A stretch of 64,000 nucleotides of DNA from Oceanobacter mangrovi. GTDB taxonomy: Bacteria > Pseudomonadota > Gammaproteobacteria > Pseudomonadales > Oceanobacteraceae. Below, one piece after another: positions 1-7,609 of the stretch; positions within the stretch are counted from its first letter, which is position 1, and each line of letters begins with the position of its first letter. The position numbers and the translations under genes are program-made. Below the pieces are notes generated by a model. That model was given only the letters and a program-made list of their open reading frames with translations. It had not been told where the DNA came from and searched no databases. The stretch spans positions 1 through 64,000 of the forward strand of contig NZ_JAHXZR010000001.1 of the NCBI RefSeq assembly GCF_019740315.1. Direction: 5' to 3'.

Positions 1-61
1 CTTGCATGTGTTAAGCCTGCCGCCAGCGTTCAATCTGAGCCATGATCAAACTCTTCAGTTT
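1..61 (-). rRNA. rrs: 16S ribosomal RNA, 5' end only (partial)
   Basis: Read on the minus strand, the first 61 bases are the start of a bacterial 16S rRNA: AAACTGAAGAGTTTGATC, then the universal 27F primer region and on to the conserved GGCGGCAGGC and ACACATGCAAG. The mature 5' end should lie at about position 61 by comparison with the E. coli AAATTGAAGAG start. The gene runs off the left edge of the window. It is preceded by a leader and three promoters at 184-461, so this is the head of an intact rrn operon transcribed leftward, just downstream of tyrS. Confidence 0.97.
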
Positions 62-259
62 AAAAAGTTTCGATTGGTGGAATATCCAATCTAAATCTTG
101 CTCAAGAATAAAACTGTTAACATTCACATAAATGAATTATCGACGAGTTCTTACTTGATAATTTGTGACTACAAATCGTCTCAGCAAGCACCCACACGTA
201 ATTGTCTAAATTCTTTGTTAAAGAGCGCGCTTCTCGTTTTACCTCGAAGCGGGTTGCGC
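62..259 (-). other. rrn leader RNA region with antitermination boxes
   Basis: This stretch lies between the most downstream rrn promoter and the 16S gene. On the minus strand it contains a boxA (213-226, GCTCTTTAACAAAG, close to the E. coli rrn boxA) and a boxC-like GTGTGGGTGCTTGC (184-197). These elements load Nus-factor antitermination complexes in rRNA operons and guide early 30S assembly. No gene is present. An overlapping rightward open frame at 98-322 is chance. Confidence 0.85.
213..226 (-). promoter_or_regulatory. boxA antitermination element of the rrn leader
   Basis: The minus-strand sequence GCTCTTTAACAAAG matches the conserved rrn boxA core CTCTTTAACA. It lies about 30 bp downstream of the -10 of the last promoter and upstream of the boxC-like GTGTGGGTGCTT, which is the usual order in gammaproteobacterial rRNA leaders. 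Confidence 0.85.
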
Positions 260-287
260 ATTCTAAACACTTTGTTTTCGATGTCAA
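260..287 (-). promoter_or_regulatory. rrn promoter, third of three (closest to 16S)
   Basis: On the minus strand there is a -35 TTGACA (282-287), a 16-bp spacer and a -10 TAGAAT (260-265), followed at once by GCGC. The GC-rich discriminator and the short spacer are typical of stringently controlled rRNA promoters. The same design is seen twice more upstream. Confidence 0.85.
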
Positions 288-350
288 CCACTTTTTTCAA
301 CTTTTTCAGAGGCTTCGTTTGAAGCAATTCCGATCAAGCCAGGAGCGCGC

Positions 351-378
351 ATTCTAGAGACTTTCTCGAGAGTGTCAA
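351..378 (-). promoter_or_regulatory. rrn promoter, second of three
   Basis: On the minus strand there is a -35 TTGACA (373-378), a 16-bp spacer and a -10 TAGAAT (351-356), with a GCGCGC discriminator. Spacing and discriminator match the neighbouring promoters. Confidence 0.85.
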
Positions 379-433
379 CCCCTTTTTCCTTTTGTTTTCA
401 GAGCCTTGCGGCGTCTCAACTCAGGAGCCGCGC

Positions 434-461
434 ATTATAAGGATGCCGACTCCTGCGTCAA
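434..461 (-). promoter_or_regulatory. rrn promoter, first of three (farthest upstream)
   Basis: On the minus strand there is a -35 TTGACG (456-461), a 16-bp spacer and a perfect -10 TATAAT (434-439), followed by GCGCGG. An AT-rich stretch (461-482) lies immediately upstream and could act as an UP element. It overlaps the last codons of tyrS, which is read in the same direction. Confidence 0.85.
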
Positions 462-476
462 TACCTTTTTTAAAAA

Positions 477-1775
477 TTATTTAACTTCGAACAGGTGATA
501 CTTCTTCTTGCCCAATTTCACCAGGAAGAAACGGCCAAACAGAGCCTTCTCAATGGCAAAGCATTCGGAAGCTTTCATGTTGTCATCTGCACCTTTGGCT
601 TCATCATTAACGAACACCGCATTACGTCCGAGCGCATCCTTTACTTCACGACCAGCTTTGACCATACCTGCGTCGGTAAAGAGTGTAGTCAGTGGGGTTT
701 CACCAATGGCGGCCACATCCAGATCACTGGAAGGCAAGCCGTCCAGCTTGATCTGTTCAAGCTCCGCTTCACTCAGCAGGGAGATATCACCATTGAACAG
801 CGCTTCGGTAATACGCTTGGCTGATGCCAACGCTTCGTCACCATGGACAAGACGGGTAACTTCTTCAGCCAGAATCGGCTGTACTGTTTTACGCCCCTGG
901 ATCTCGGCGTCTGCGGCTTCAATTGCAGCAATCTGTTCAACCGGCAGGAAAGTGAAGTAACGCAGGAACTTGTAGGCATCAGCGTCCGCGGTGTTGAGCC
1001 AAAACTGATAGAAGGCATAAGGAGAGGTTTTGGAGGCATCCAGCCAGATGGTGCCACTTTCGGTTTTACCAAACTTGGTACCGTCAGCCTTGGTCACCAA
1101 CGGCATGGTCAGACCAAACACCTGCTTACCATACATGCGCCGGGCAAGGTCAACACCACCAACAATATTGCCCCACTGATCAGAGCCACCGATCTGCAAG
1201 GAGCAGTTATCGCGCTCAGCCAATTCAGCAAAGTCGTAAGACTGCAACAACATGTAGGTGAATTCGGTAAATGAGATACCAGAGCCTTCACGTTCAATAC
1301 GCTGTTTAACTGACTCTTTCTGGATCATGTTGTTAACACTGAAGTGTTTGCCAACATCCCGCAGGAAGTCGAGCACACTCATGTTGCCAACCCAGTCGAG
1401 GTTGTTAACTACGGTCGCGCTGTTATCACCACACTCGAAATCAATAAACTGACTCACCTGGGCTTTCAGTTTATCCACCCAGCCAGCCACCACGTCCGGC
1501 CCATTCAGCTTGCGTTCCTGGGCCTTGAAGCTCGGATCACCAATCAGTCCGGTTGCACCACCGACCAGAGCAAAGGGCTTGTGGCCAGCCAGCTGGAAAC
1601 GCTTCAGCATCAACAGCGGTACCAGGCTACCGATATGCAGACTGTCAGCTGTCGGATCGAAGCCGCAATAAAGGGTGCGCATCCCGCTTTCGAGATGGTC
1701 AATAAGTTCCTGATCCGCGGTTGCCTGATTCAGCAAGCCGCGCGCTTTCAAATCTTCGATCAATGCAGCTGTCAT
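477..1775 (-). CDS. tyrS: Tyrosyl-tRNA synthetase
   Basis: Class I aminoacyl-tRNA synthetase that charges tRNA-Tyr in the cytoplasm. From the chosen start the protein has 432 residues, close to the E. coli enzyme (424). Visible signatures are the YCGFDPTADSLHIGS stretch holding the HIGH-type motif (His47-Ser50), the tyrosine-pocket region QIGGSDQWGN, and a KMSKS-type KFGKT loop near residue 235. The C-terminal S4-like RNA-binding domain carries the family end FGRFFLVKLGKKKYHL. A longer frame reaches 1838, but the extra 21 residues do not resemble the family; the ATG at 1773-1775 begins MTAALIEDLKARGL, which aligns with the usual N-terminus. Divergent from the M23 peptidase gene; the rRNA operon follows on the same strand. 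Confidence 0.97.
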   Translation of the reverse strand: MTAALIEDLKARGLLNQATADQELIDHLESGMRTLYCGFDPTADSLHIGSLVPLLMLKRFQLAGHKPFALVGGATGLIGDPSFKAQERKLNGPDVVAGWVDKLKAQVSQFIDFECGDNSATVVNNLDWVGNMSVLDFLRDVGKHFSVNNMIQKESVKQRIEREGSGISFTEFTYMLLQSYDFAELAERDNCSLQIGGSDQWGNIVGGVDLARRMYGKQVFGLTMPLVTKADGTKFGKTESGTIWLDASKTSPYAFYQFWLNTADADAYKFLRYFTFLPVEQIAAIEAADAEIQGRKTVQPILAEEVTRLVHGDEALASAKRITEALFNGDISLLSEAELEQIKLDGLPSSDLDVAAIGETPLTTLFTDAGMVKAGREVKDALGRNAVFVNDEAKGADDNMKASECFAIEKALFGRFFLVKLGKKKYHLFEVK

Positions 1776-1913
1776 GGCGGGAATGGTATGTATGTTAAAT
1801 AGGGCCACCGAACATACCTGATCGATGTGCAAAATCAAGCACGCTGGTTAAAATCCCCACAGCCGCTAATATGCACCTATAGGCCCATTGAAGTTCAGGA
1901 AATTACGTCCACG

Positions 1914-3179
1914 ATGTCACAGGCTAGCAGTCCGCTACAGTATTTCCCCGCTACGCATATCGCGGGGGCCGTTGTTCTTGTTTTACTGGTTTTGTTTGCC
2001 CTCTTATGGCCAGTGGCTGAACAGCAGCAAGTCACCAGTCTTACCGTTCCACTACCCGCAACGCCCAGCGATGGCGACGTGACCGAAAGCGTGCAGTGGC
2101 ACTCCGACAAGGTTCGTTCCGGAGACAGCTTGTCGACCCTGTTTACCCGCAACAACCTCTCTGCCGTCGACGTCATCGAAATTGCCTCCGTAGCCCCCAA
2201 AGATGCCATCCGCCTCTACCCCGGCCAACAGATCCGCTGGACCACCGACTGGGAAAACCGCATCACCGCTATCGAATTACCCATCTCGCCGTTGGCCAAA
2301 CATACTCTCGAGCGATCTGCCGAAGGGGGCCTCAGCTATCAACTGATCGAACGAGACGCAGAGCGTGTCCCCCGCTTCGCCAGCGCCACAATCGACAACT
2401 CGCTGTTTCTCGATGGCGAACGCGCCGGTGTACCGGAATCAACCCTGATTGAATTGGCTGGTATCTTCGGCTGGGATATCGACTTCGCCATGGATATCCG
2501 CAAGGGAGACTCTTTCAGCCTGATCTATGACGAGATCTTTCTGGATGGCGAAAAAATCGGTAATGGCGATATTCAGGTCGCCCGCTTTGTTAACCAGGGC
2601 CGGGAAATTACCGCCGTGCGCTATGAAGACAAAAACGGCAATGCCAACTACTACACACCCGATGGCATCAGCATGCGGAAAGAATTCCTCCGCAACCCGA
2701 TCGATTTCTTCCGCATCAGCTCCCGTTTCAACCTGCAGCGCAAACACCCTATCTACAACACCATCCGTGCCCACAAAGGTACCGACTATGCTGCGCCAAC
2801 CGGCACACCGGTGAAAGCCGTTGGTGACGGCAAGGTCATTTACGCCAGTCGCAAGGGTACCTATGGCAATCTGATTATCATCAAGCATAACGCCCGTTAT
2901 GAAACCCGTTACGCTCACCTCAATGCGTTCAACCGTTCCGTAAAATCCGGCCGCTACGTCAAGCAAGGCCAGGTGATCGGTTACGTTGGCTCTACCGGCG
3001 CCGCTACCGGCCCCCATTTGCATTATGAATTCCGCGTTGATGGCGTCTTCCGGGATTCTCTCAAGTTTGCCTTCCCGCAGGCCCAATCGATCTCTTCGGC
3101 AGACAAGCCAGCCTTCCTGACCCGTGCCAAGGCAATGGAAACCTGGCTTGATGGCAACCTCTCTGGAGCCAGGCCATGA
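1914..3179 (+). CDS. M23 family cell-wall endopeptidase (MepM-like)
   Basis: Predicted inner-membrane-anchored murein endopeptidase of 421 residues. A membrane segment lies at about residues 17-35, followed by a LysM/OapA-like region (HSDKVRSGDSLSTLFTRNNL) that should bind peptidoglycan. A middle domain leads to a C-terminal LytM/M23 domain with the zinc motifs HKGTDYAAPTGTPV and GPHLHYEF. Both metal-binding signatures are intact, so it should be active rather than an EnvC/NlpD-type activator. The ATG at 1914 is preferred over the longest frame (1827), whose first 29 residues look non-coding. Its stop overlaps the anmK start (ATGA), so cell-wall cleavage and amino-sugar recycling are translationally coupled. 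MepM (YebA) is the closest E. coli relative by architecture. Confidence 0.92.
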   Translation: MSQASSPLQYFPATHIAGAVVLVLLVLFALLWPVAEQQQVTSLTVPLPATPSDGDVTESVQWHSDKVRSGDSLSTLFTRNNLSAVDVIEIASVAPKDAIRLYPGQQIRWTTDWENRITAIELPISPLAKHTLERSAEGGLSYQLIERDAERVPRFASATIDNSLFLDGERAGVPESTLIELAGIFGWDIDFAMDIRKGDSFSLIYDEIFLDGEKIGNGDIQVARFVNQGREITAVRYEDKNGNANYYTPDGISMRKEFLRNPIDFFRISSRFNLQRKHPIYNTIRAHKGTDYAAPTGTPVKAVGDGKVIYASRKGTYGNLIIIKHNARYETRYAHLNAFNRSVKSGRYVKQGQVIGYVGSTGAATGPHLHYEFRVDGVFRDSLKFAFPQAQSISSADKPAFLTRAKAMETWLDGNLSGARP

Positions 3180-4282
3180 ACCGTTCTGCAAGCCAGGACG
3201 GCTTGTATATCGGCCTGATGTCAGGAACCAGTGCTGACGGCATCGATGCAGTGCTGATTGAAGTTCAGCAAAACCGGATTCAGACGCAGGCGCAGTGCAG
3301 TATTGATTACAGCGCAGATGAAAAACGCCAGCTCCGGGAAGCGGCTATCGCTGACGCCTTAGCCGTCGACGAGATACTGGCGCTGGATCGGTTTATTGCC
3401 CGTCGATCTGTGGCTGTCGTCCAGCAGCTACTGGCGCAACAACAGCTTGCTGCCACGGATATTGTGGCAGTTGGCAGCCACGGCCATACCCTGCGTCATC
3501 TGACTACCCCGGAAGTCAAAACCTGGCAAATCGGCGATCCCGCCTGGATTGCCGAGCACACCGGTATTTGCTGCGTAGCAGACTTCCGCCGTCGGGATGT
3601 CGCTGCAGGCGGCCAGGGAGCGCCACTGGTGCCAGCTTTTCATCAACAGGTGTTTGCCAGTGCAGACCAACCCTGCATGGTGTTAAACATCGGTGGTATC
3701 GCCAACCTGACCGTTCTGGCAGATAGCCGGACTATCGGCTTTGACTGCGGCCCCGGTAACGCCCTGATGGACGAGTACTGCCAGGTTTATCTGCAGCAGG
3801 GCTACGATGCCAACGGCCAACTGGCCAGCCAGGGTAATGCCTGTGAAGACCTGCTGGAACGCTGGCTGCAGCATCCCTACTTCAGCCAACTGCCACCGAA
3901 AAGCACCGGCCGCGAACTCTTTACCCTCAAGCGACTGCACGACGATATGGCTCGGTTGAACCCGGCCGACAGCCTCGCAACCCTGAGTGAATTCACAGCC
4001 CGTAGCATTGCCCGCGCAGTACAGGATTATGGCCATGCAGCCGGAGAGTTACTGGTGTGTGGTGGTGGCGCGTTTAACGGCGACTTGATGCAACGCCTGA
4101 GCAGAGTACTGCCAGCTCATCAGCTGGGCACAACCGCCAGTCGTGGCATTCATCCGCAATGGGTCGAAGCCGCTGCCTTTGGCTGGCTCGCCAGTCGTAC
4201 CCTGATGAACCTGAGCGGCAATCTGGCAACCGTGACCGGTGCTCGCGGAGAGCGGATTCTGGGAGCGATTTATCCAGCCTGA
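3176..4282 (+). CDS. anmK: Anhydro-N-acetylmuramic acid kinase
   Basis: Phosphorylates and opens 1,6-anhydro-MurNAc to MurNAc-6-phosphate, using ATP, in peptidoglycan recycling. The 368-residue protein has the ASKHA-fold phosphate-1 motif GLMSGTSADGID (residues 13-24), HGHTLRH, the active-site region IGFDCGPGNALMDEY near residue 185, and a late GGGAFN stretch. Length matches the family. The start ATG lies inside the last codons of the M23 peptidase gene (4-bp overlap). The stop is 20 bp from the end of the convergent DsrE-like gene. Confidence 0.96.
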   Translation: MNRSASQDGLYIGLMSGTSADGIDAVLIEVQQNRIQTQAQCSIDYSADEKRQLREAAIADALAVDEILALDRFIARRSVAVVQQLLAQQQLAATDIVAVGSHGHTLRHLTTPEVKTWQIGDPAWIAEHTGICCVADFRRRDVAAGGQGAPLVPAFHQQVFASADQPCMVLNIGGIANLTVLADSRTIGFDCGPGNALMDEYCQVYLQQGYDANGQLASQGNACEDLLERWLQHPYFSQLPPKSTGRELFTLKRLHDDMARLNPADSLATLSEFTARSIARAVQDYGHAAGELLVCGGGAFNGDLMQRLSRVLPAHQLGTTASRGIHPQWVEAAAFGWLASRTLMNLSGNLATVTGARGERILGAIYPA

Positions 4283-4301
4283 GACGGCCATGTACTGCGA
4301 T

Positions 4302-4802
4302 CTAGAAATAAACGTAGCCTGACGTTTCCAGCCGCTGCACTTCCTGCGGGCCATCAGAAACAAAGTCGATAAAGGCAGGCAAGTCCCGGCGACTGAGACC
4401 ATGGCTGGCCATCCAACTTTCACAGACCTTCAGATCAACGATTTCAAAAGCGTCCAGCCGGGCGGCGAGATCGATCAGCTCGCGGTTGGCCTGGTAGTTG
4501 GAAGGAGTAAACAGCCGGATTTCCGCACCAGTCAACACAAAGGTCACCGGCTGACGACGGCTATAACCGTTATTGTCGACCACCAGTTGCTCAGCCCGTG
4601 ACAGCAGCCGCCGCAGCTCGTCGGCTGAGTGCAGTTCAATCGCGGCCTGAAAGTGGTTATCGAGCGTGGCGGGTTCAAGTACCGAAGAGCCGTCGAGGGG
4701 ATCTGCAATTACCTCGGCTGCGGCCAGCACGCCATGACTTGCCGTCAGGATCAGCAGTGAGCACAAGACCTGTCGGAACAAAGCCAACCGAGGCAACGGC
4801 AT
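4302..4802 (-). CDS. Secreted DsrE-like family protein
   Basis: A 166-residue protein with an N-terminal signal peptide (MPLPRLALFRQVLCSLLILTAS, then an AA cleavage region) and a DsrE/DsrF-like domain: VLTGAEIRLFTP, then NRELIDLAARLDAFEIVDLKVCESWMASHGL. The single Cys in KVCESWM sits where related proteins carry a conserved cysteine. DsrE-fold proteins often handle sulfur, but periplasmic members of this subgroup have no assigned reaction. The ATG at 4802, 8 bp after the erpA stop, is preferred to the frame start at 4841 that lies inside erpA. It is the last gene of the argC-erpA cluster and is probably co-transcribed with erpA. Confidence 0.8.
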   Translation of the reverse strand: MPLPRLALFRQVLCSLLILTASHGVLAAAEVIADPLDGSSVLEPATLDNHFQAAIELHSADELRRLLSRAEQLVVDNNGYSRRQPVTFVLTGAEIRLFTPSNYQANRELIDLAARLDAFEIVDLKVCESWMASHGLSRRDLPAFIDFVSDGPQEVQRLETSGYVYF

Positions 4803-4810
4803 AACGCGAA

Positions 4811-5155
4811 TCAGATAGAAAAGGATGAGCCACAGCCACAAGTGGACGTGGCAGACGGATTGGTCACAACAAAGCGGGAGCCTTCAAGACCTTCCTGATA
4901 ATCGATCATAGAGCCCACCAGATAGCTGTAGCTGAGGGAGTCGATCAGCACCCGCACGCCATCTTTCTCAATCAGACTGTCGTCTTCAGCCGCTTCATCA
5001 TCAAAGGTGAAGCCGTACTGAAAGCCGGAGCAGCCGCCGCCCGTCACGAAAACCCGCAGACAGAGTTCGTCATCGGCCTCTTCGATCAGCAGCTCGCGGA
5101 TTTTTTCCTCAGCAGCAGGGGTGAGGGAAATAGGGTCAGCAGCAACGACAGTCAT
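4811..5155 (-). CDS. erpA: Iron-sulfur cluster insertion protein ErpA
   Basis: A-type carrier that delivers Fe-S clusters to apo-proteins, including IspG/IspH of isoprenoid synthesis in E. coli. The 114-residue protein has the three invariant cysteines: Cys42 in [12 protein letters not shown] and Cys106/Cys108 in [11 protein letters not shown]. The stretch [13 protein letters not shown] near the C-terminus separates ErpA from IscA and SufA. The gene has its own promoter overlapped by an IscR type-1-like site (5191-5224), so it should respond to cluster status separately from the upstream argC cluster. Confidence 0.96.
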   Translation of the reverse strand: MTVVAADPISLTPAAEEKIRELLIEEADDELCLRVFVTGGGCSGFQYGFTFDDEAAEDDSLIEKDGVRVLIDSLSYSYLVGSMIDYQEGLEGSRFVVTNPSATSTCGCGSSFSI

Positions 5156-5190
5156 AATATTTTGGCGGTTATCCTGATTAAACTGATCAA

Positions 5191-5224
5191 ATTATGTCTT
5201 TACCTGACTAATTCAGTCAACTTT
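5191..5224 (-). promoter_or_regulatory. erpA promoter with IscR type-1-like operator
   Basis: On the minus strand there is a -35 TTGACT (5215-5220), an 18-bp spacer and a -10 CATAAT (5191-5196), about 35 bp before the erpA ATG. Bases 5200-5224 fit the E. coli IscR type 1 consensus ATASYYGACTRWWWYAGTCRRSTAT at 23 of 25 positions by hand alignment; the core reads TTGACTGAATTAGTCAGG. The site covers the -35 and spacer, so bound [2Fe-2S]-IscR would repress. E. coli erpA is a known IscR target. The site also overlaps the stop codon of the upstream bactofilin gene. No IscR gene lies in this window. Confidence 0.75.
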
Positions 5225-5632
5225 TGCTTCTGGTACAGACTGTACCGGCTTCAGTTTGGCCGTCTTGTCAGCCGCATCCACATGCTTCAGCTGGCCGTTA
5301 ACACAGGCACCCAGCACCATTTCCATGGCCTTGTAATAGACATCGCCAGTGACACGGGCGTCCTTCGCCAGTTCGATGTATTCAAAGGCATGCACATCAC
5401 CACTGACTTCACCATTGATGATGATATTGGGCGCCTTGATCTCACCTTCAACCCGGCCTTTGTTGCTGATGCGCAGCACTGCACTGCCACCGGCTTCAGC
5501 CAGCAGGTTACCCTTGATGACGCCATCCACATGCAGGCCACCGGAAAAACGTACGTCACCCGTGATCTCGGTTTTGGCGGAAATCAGCGTGTCATACTGC
5601 ACGTTGGAGCTTTTGTCTTTTGCACTGAACAT
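5213..5632 (-). CDS. Bactofilin (polymer-forming cytoskeletal protein)
   Basis: A 139-residue protein with the bactofilin beta-helix domain at about residues 20-115, seen as repeated short turns: GDVRFSGGLHVDGVIKGNL, RISNKGRVEGEI, IIINGEVSGDVHA, ARVTGDVYYKAME. Bactofilins self-assemble into membrane-associated filaments that place cell-wall enzymes. The short N-terminus has no clear transmembrane helix. It lies 9 bp after the DUF6776 gene and is clearly co-transcribed with it and argC. Its last codon overlaps the -35 of the erpA promoter. Confidence 0.93.
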   Translation of the reverse strand: MFSAKDKSSNVQYDTLISAKTEITGDVRFSGGLHVDGVIKGNLLAEAGGSAVLRISNKGRVEGEIKAPNIIINGEVSGDVHAFEYIELAKDARVTGDVYYKAMEMVLGACVNGQLKHVDAADKTAKLKPVQSVPEAKVD

Positions 5633-5641
5633 GGCGGTTCC

Positions 5642-6379
5642 TTACTGTGGCCAATCGAAAAGAGCTTCAACCCGGCGCGCCTTGCGGCCGGTGGCCTCGG
5701 CGATCACTTCTACGCGCACAGGTTGAAAGTTCGCTGGCAGACGGACATTGCCAGCCAGCTCCTGAAAATAACGAAAACGGAATTCACTGCTGTTACCGGC
5801 AACGGTATCGCCATTAAGCGGAATGGCGGCTTCACCCTTGTCATCCCGGCCCACCAGCGTCAATGTCACCTGACCACTGATAGCATTCGCGTTGTCTGCC
5901 ACCTGGGTCAGCATCAGGCGATACTGGAACGAGCCGTCATCAAGTCGGCTGATGTCCAGATTATGGATTTTCAGCCCTTTCTCGATGGCAGCCGGATCCA
6001 TGATGCTTTTGTAAAACGATACTTCTTCTTCGAGGTTGACCACCTGGTCTTCCAGCGAACGAATCGAACCGCGCACAGTATCGGCCGCCTGACGGTCTAC
6101 TTCGCCACCTTTTTCGAGCACGCCCACTTTCTGACTGAGCGAGTCGATACTGGAAGCACTGCTATTCAGTGCCTGCGCCAGCTGATCACGTTCGGTCTGC
6201 AGTGTCCGCACCGATTCGAGATGATAAAACCAGGTCGCAGCGAAGGTTGCTCCAGCCACCAGCAACAACAACATGAAACGCATAAAACGGCCGCGCGAAG
6301 CGTAACCGCGCCGATGACTGATAATAACCAGTTCATCTTGCGGGCTACCCTTGACCACCGAGCCTTTTTGCAAAGCCAT
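5642..6379 (-). CDS. DUF6776-type membrane coiled-coil protein
   Basis: A 245-residue bitopic membrane protein. A short basic cytoplasmic N-terminus (HRRGYASRGRF) precedes one transmembrane helix (about 34-52), a long coiled coil (about 55-125: TERDQLAQALNSSASSIDSL and LEDQVVNLEEEVSFYK) and a C-terminal beta-rich domain. Proteins of this kind sit next to bactofilin and erpA genes in many Pseudomonas-like genomes and are annotated DUF6776. The function is unknown. The adjacency suggests a membrane partner of the bactofilin, which is inference. It lies 25 bp after argC. Confidence 0.8.
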   Translation of the reverse strand: MALQKGSVVKGSPQDELVIISHRRGYASRGRFMRFMLLLLVAGATFAATWFYHLESVRTLQTERDQLAQALNSSASSIDSLSQKVGVLEKGGEVDRQAADTVRGSIRSLEDQVVNLEEEVSFYKSIMDPAAIEKGLKIHNLDISRLDDGSFQYRLMLTQVADNANAISGQVTLTLVGRDDKGEAAIPLNGDTVAGNSSEFRFRYFQELAGNVRLPANFQPVRVEVIAEATGRKARRVEALFDWPQ

Positions 6380-6404
6380 GAAAATTCCTTACTACCAGCG
6401 ATGC

Positions 6405-7442
6405 TTATGGCATCAGGGCGACGATGTTAAGACCGGCGTTTTCAGCAAAACCAAACATCAGGTTCATGTTCTGAACAGCCTGACCGGAAGCGCCCTTGAC
6501 CAGGTTATCGATCACCGACAGTACAATAATCTGGCCGGTTTCGGCGTGACGATGTACCGCAATCCGGCACATGTTGCTGCCTTTCACGGAACGGGTCGCA
6601 GGATGACTGCCAGCTGGCATCACATCAACAAAGGGTTCGTTGGCATAACGTTGTTCATACAGCGCCTGTAAATCCAGCTCAGCTGGCAGATCCGGTGCAA
6701 AGGCATACAGGGTTGAGTGAATGCCGCGAATCATTGGCGTCAGGTGTGGCACAAAGGTCAGGCCGACCGGCTTGCCAGCCATCCAGCCCAGACCCTGACG
6801 AATTTCCGGCAGGTGACGATGACCGGCAACGGCATAAGCCATCATGGATTCGCTGGTTTCACACAGCAGCGAACCAACCTTGGCACCACGGCCAGCACCG
6901 GAAACACCGGATTTACAGTCGGCGATGAGGGTTTGATCCGGCAGCAGACCTTGTTCCAGCAGCGGCAGGAAACCCAGCTGTACCGAAGTCGGGTAACAGC
7001 CAGGCACAGCAATCAGACGGGCGTTACGGATTTCTTCACGCTTCAATTCCGGCAGACCATAAACCGCTTCCGGCAGCAATTCGCGCGCGCCGTGAGGCTG
7101 GCCGTACCATTTTTCCCACTCATCCGCATCGGCGATACGGAAGTCAGCGGACAGGTCGATCACGCGGGTACCGGTAGCGAGAATTTCAGCAGCCAGTGAG
7201 TGGGCAACGCCGTGTGGGGTGGCAAAGAACACCACGTCACATTCGCCCAGCGTATTAATATCCGGTGCGGTGAATTTCAGATCGGTATGGCCGCGCAGGT
7301 TGGGATACATATCCGCCACCGGCATACCTTCTTCACTTCGCGAGGTGATCACATGCAGTTGAACTTCCGGGTGATTTACCAGGATGCGCAACAACTCAAC
7401 ACCTGTGTAACCAGTTCCGCCAACAATACCAACCTTGATCAC
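6405..7442 (-). CDS. argC: N-acetyl-gamma-glutamyl-phosphate reductase
   Basis: NADPH-dependent third step of arginine synthesis, converting N-acetylglutamyl phosphate to the semialdehyde. The 345-residue protein has the Rossmann motif [13 protein letters not shown] at the N-terminus, [12 protein letters not shown], and the catalytic Cys149 in the signature AVPGCYPTS. Length matches the family. The start is a GTG at 7440-7442 with an AGAGG ribosome site seven bases upstream. It is the first gene of a leftward cluster with DUF6776 and bactofilin genes. No convincing arginine operator was seen upstream. Confidence 0.97.
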   Translation of the reverse strand: MIKVGIVGGTGYTGVELLRILVNHPEVQLHVITSRSEEGMPVADMYPNLRGHTDLKFTAPDINTLGECDVVFFATPHGVAHSLAAEILATGTRVIDLSADFRIADADEWEKWYGQPHGARELLPEAVYGLPELKREEIRNARLIAVPGCYPTSVQLGFLPLLEQGLLPDQTLIADCKSGVSGAGRGAKVGSLLCETSESMMAYAVAGHRHLPEIRQGLGWMAGKPVGLTFVPHLTPMIRGIHSTLYAFAPDLPAELDLQALYEQRYANEPFVDVMPAGSHPATRSVKGSNMCRIAVHRHAETGQIIVLSVIDNLVKGASGQAVQNMNLMFGFAENAGLNIVALMP

Positions 7443-7609
7443 ATCAACACCTCTGTTTCACCATTAGCTGCCAACAACGGGGGCAAGCTCGTCCCGAAGG
7501 CGCTTATAATACCGTTTCTGGCCCCTATTCATACCACTTGCGACACATCCAGCGCGGATTGTCGTGGGTTGGCCAGACTGATTTCTGCCACTGTAAACAG
7601 GGGAGTCGC

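Noticed and set aside
98-322. Rightward 74-codon open frame in the rrn leader
   Set aside because: It runs against the rRNA promoters and boxA, lacks family likeness and is explained by the leader.
5162-6430. 422-codon rightward frame opposite bactofilin and DUF6776 genes
   Set aside because: Antisense shadow of two well-supported genes with no recognisable domain.
7508-7516. Possible argC promoter -10 (TATTAT on the minus strand) and an arginine operator
   Set aside because: The -10 is fair but no matching -35 or ARG box could be supported.
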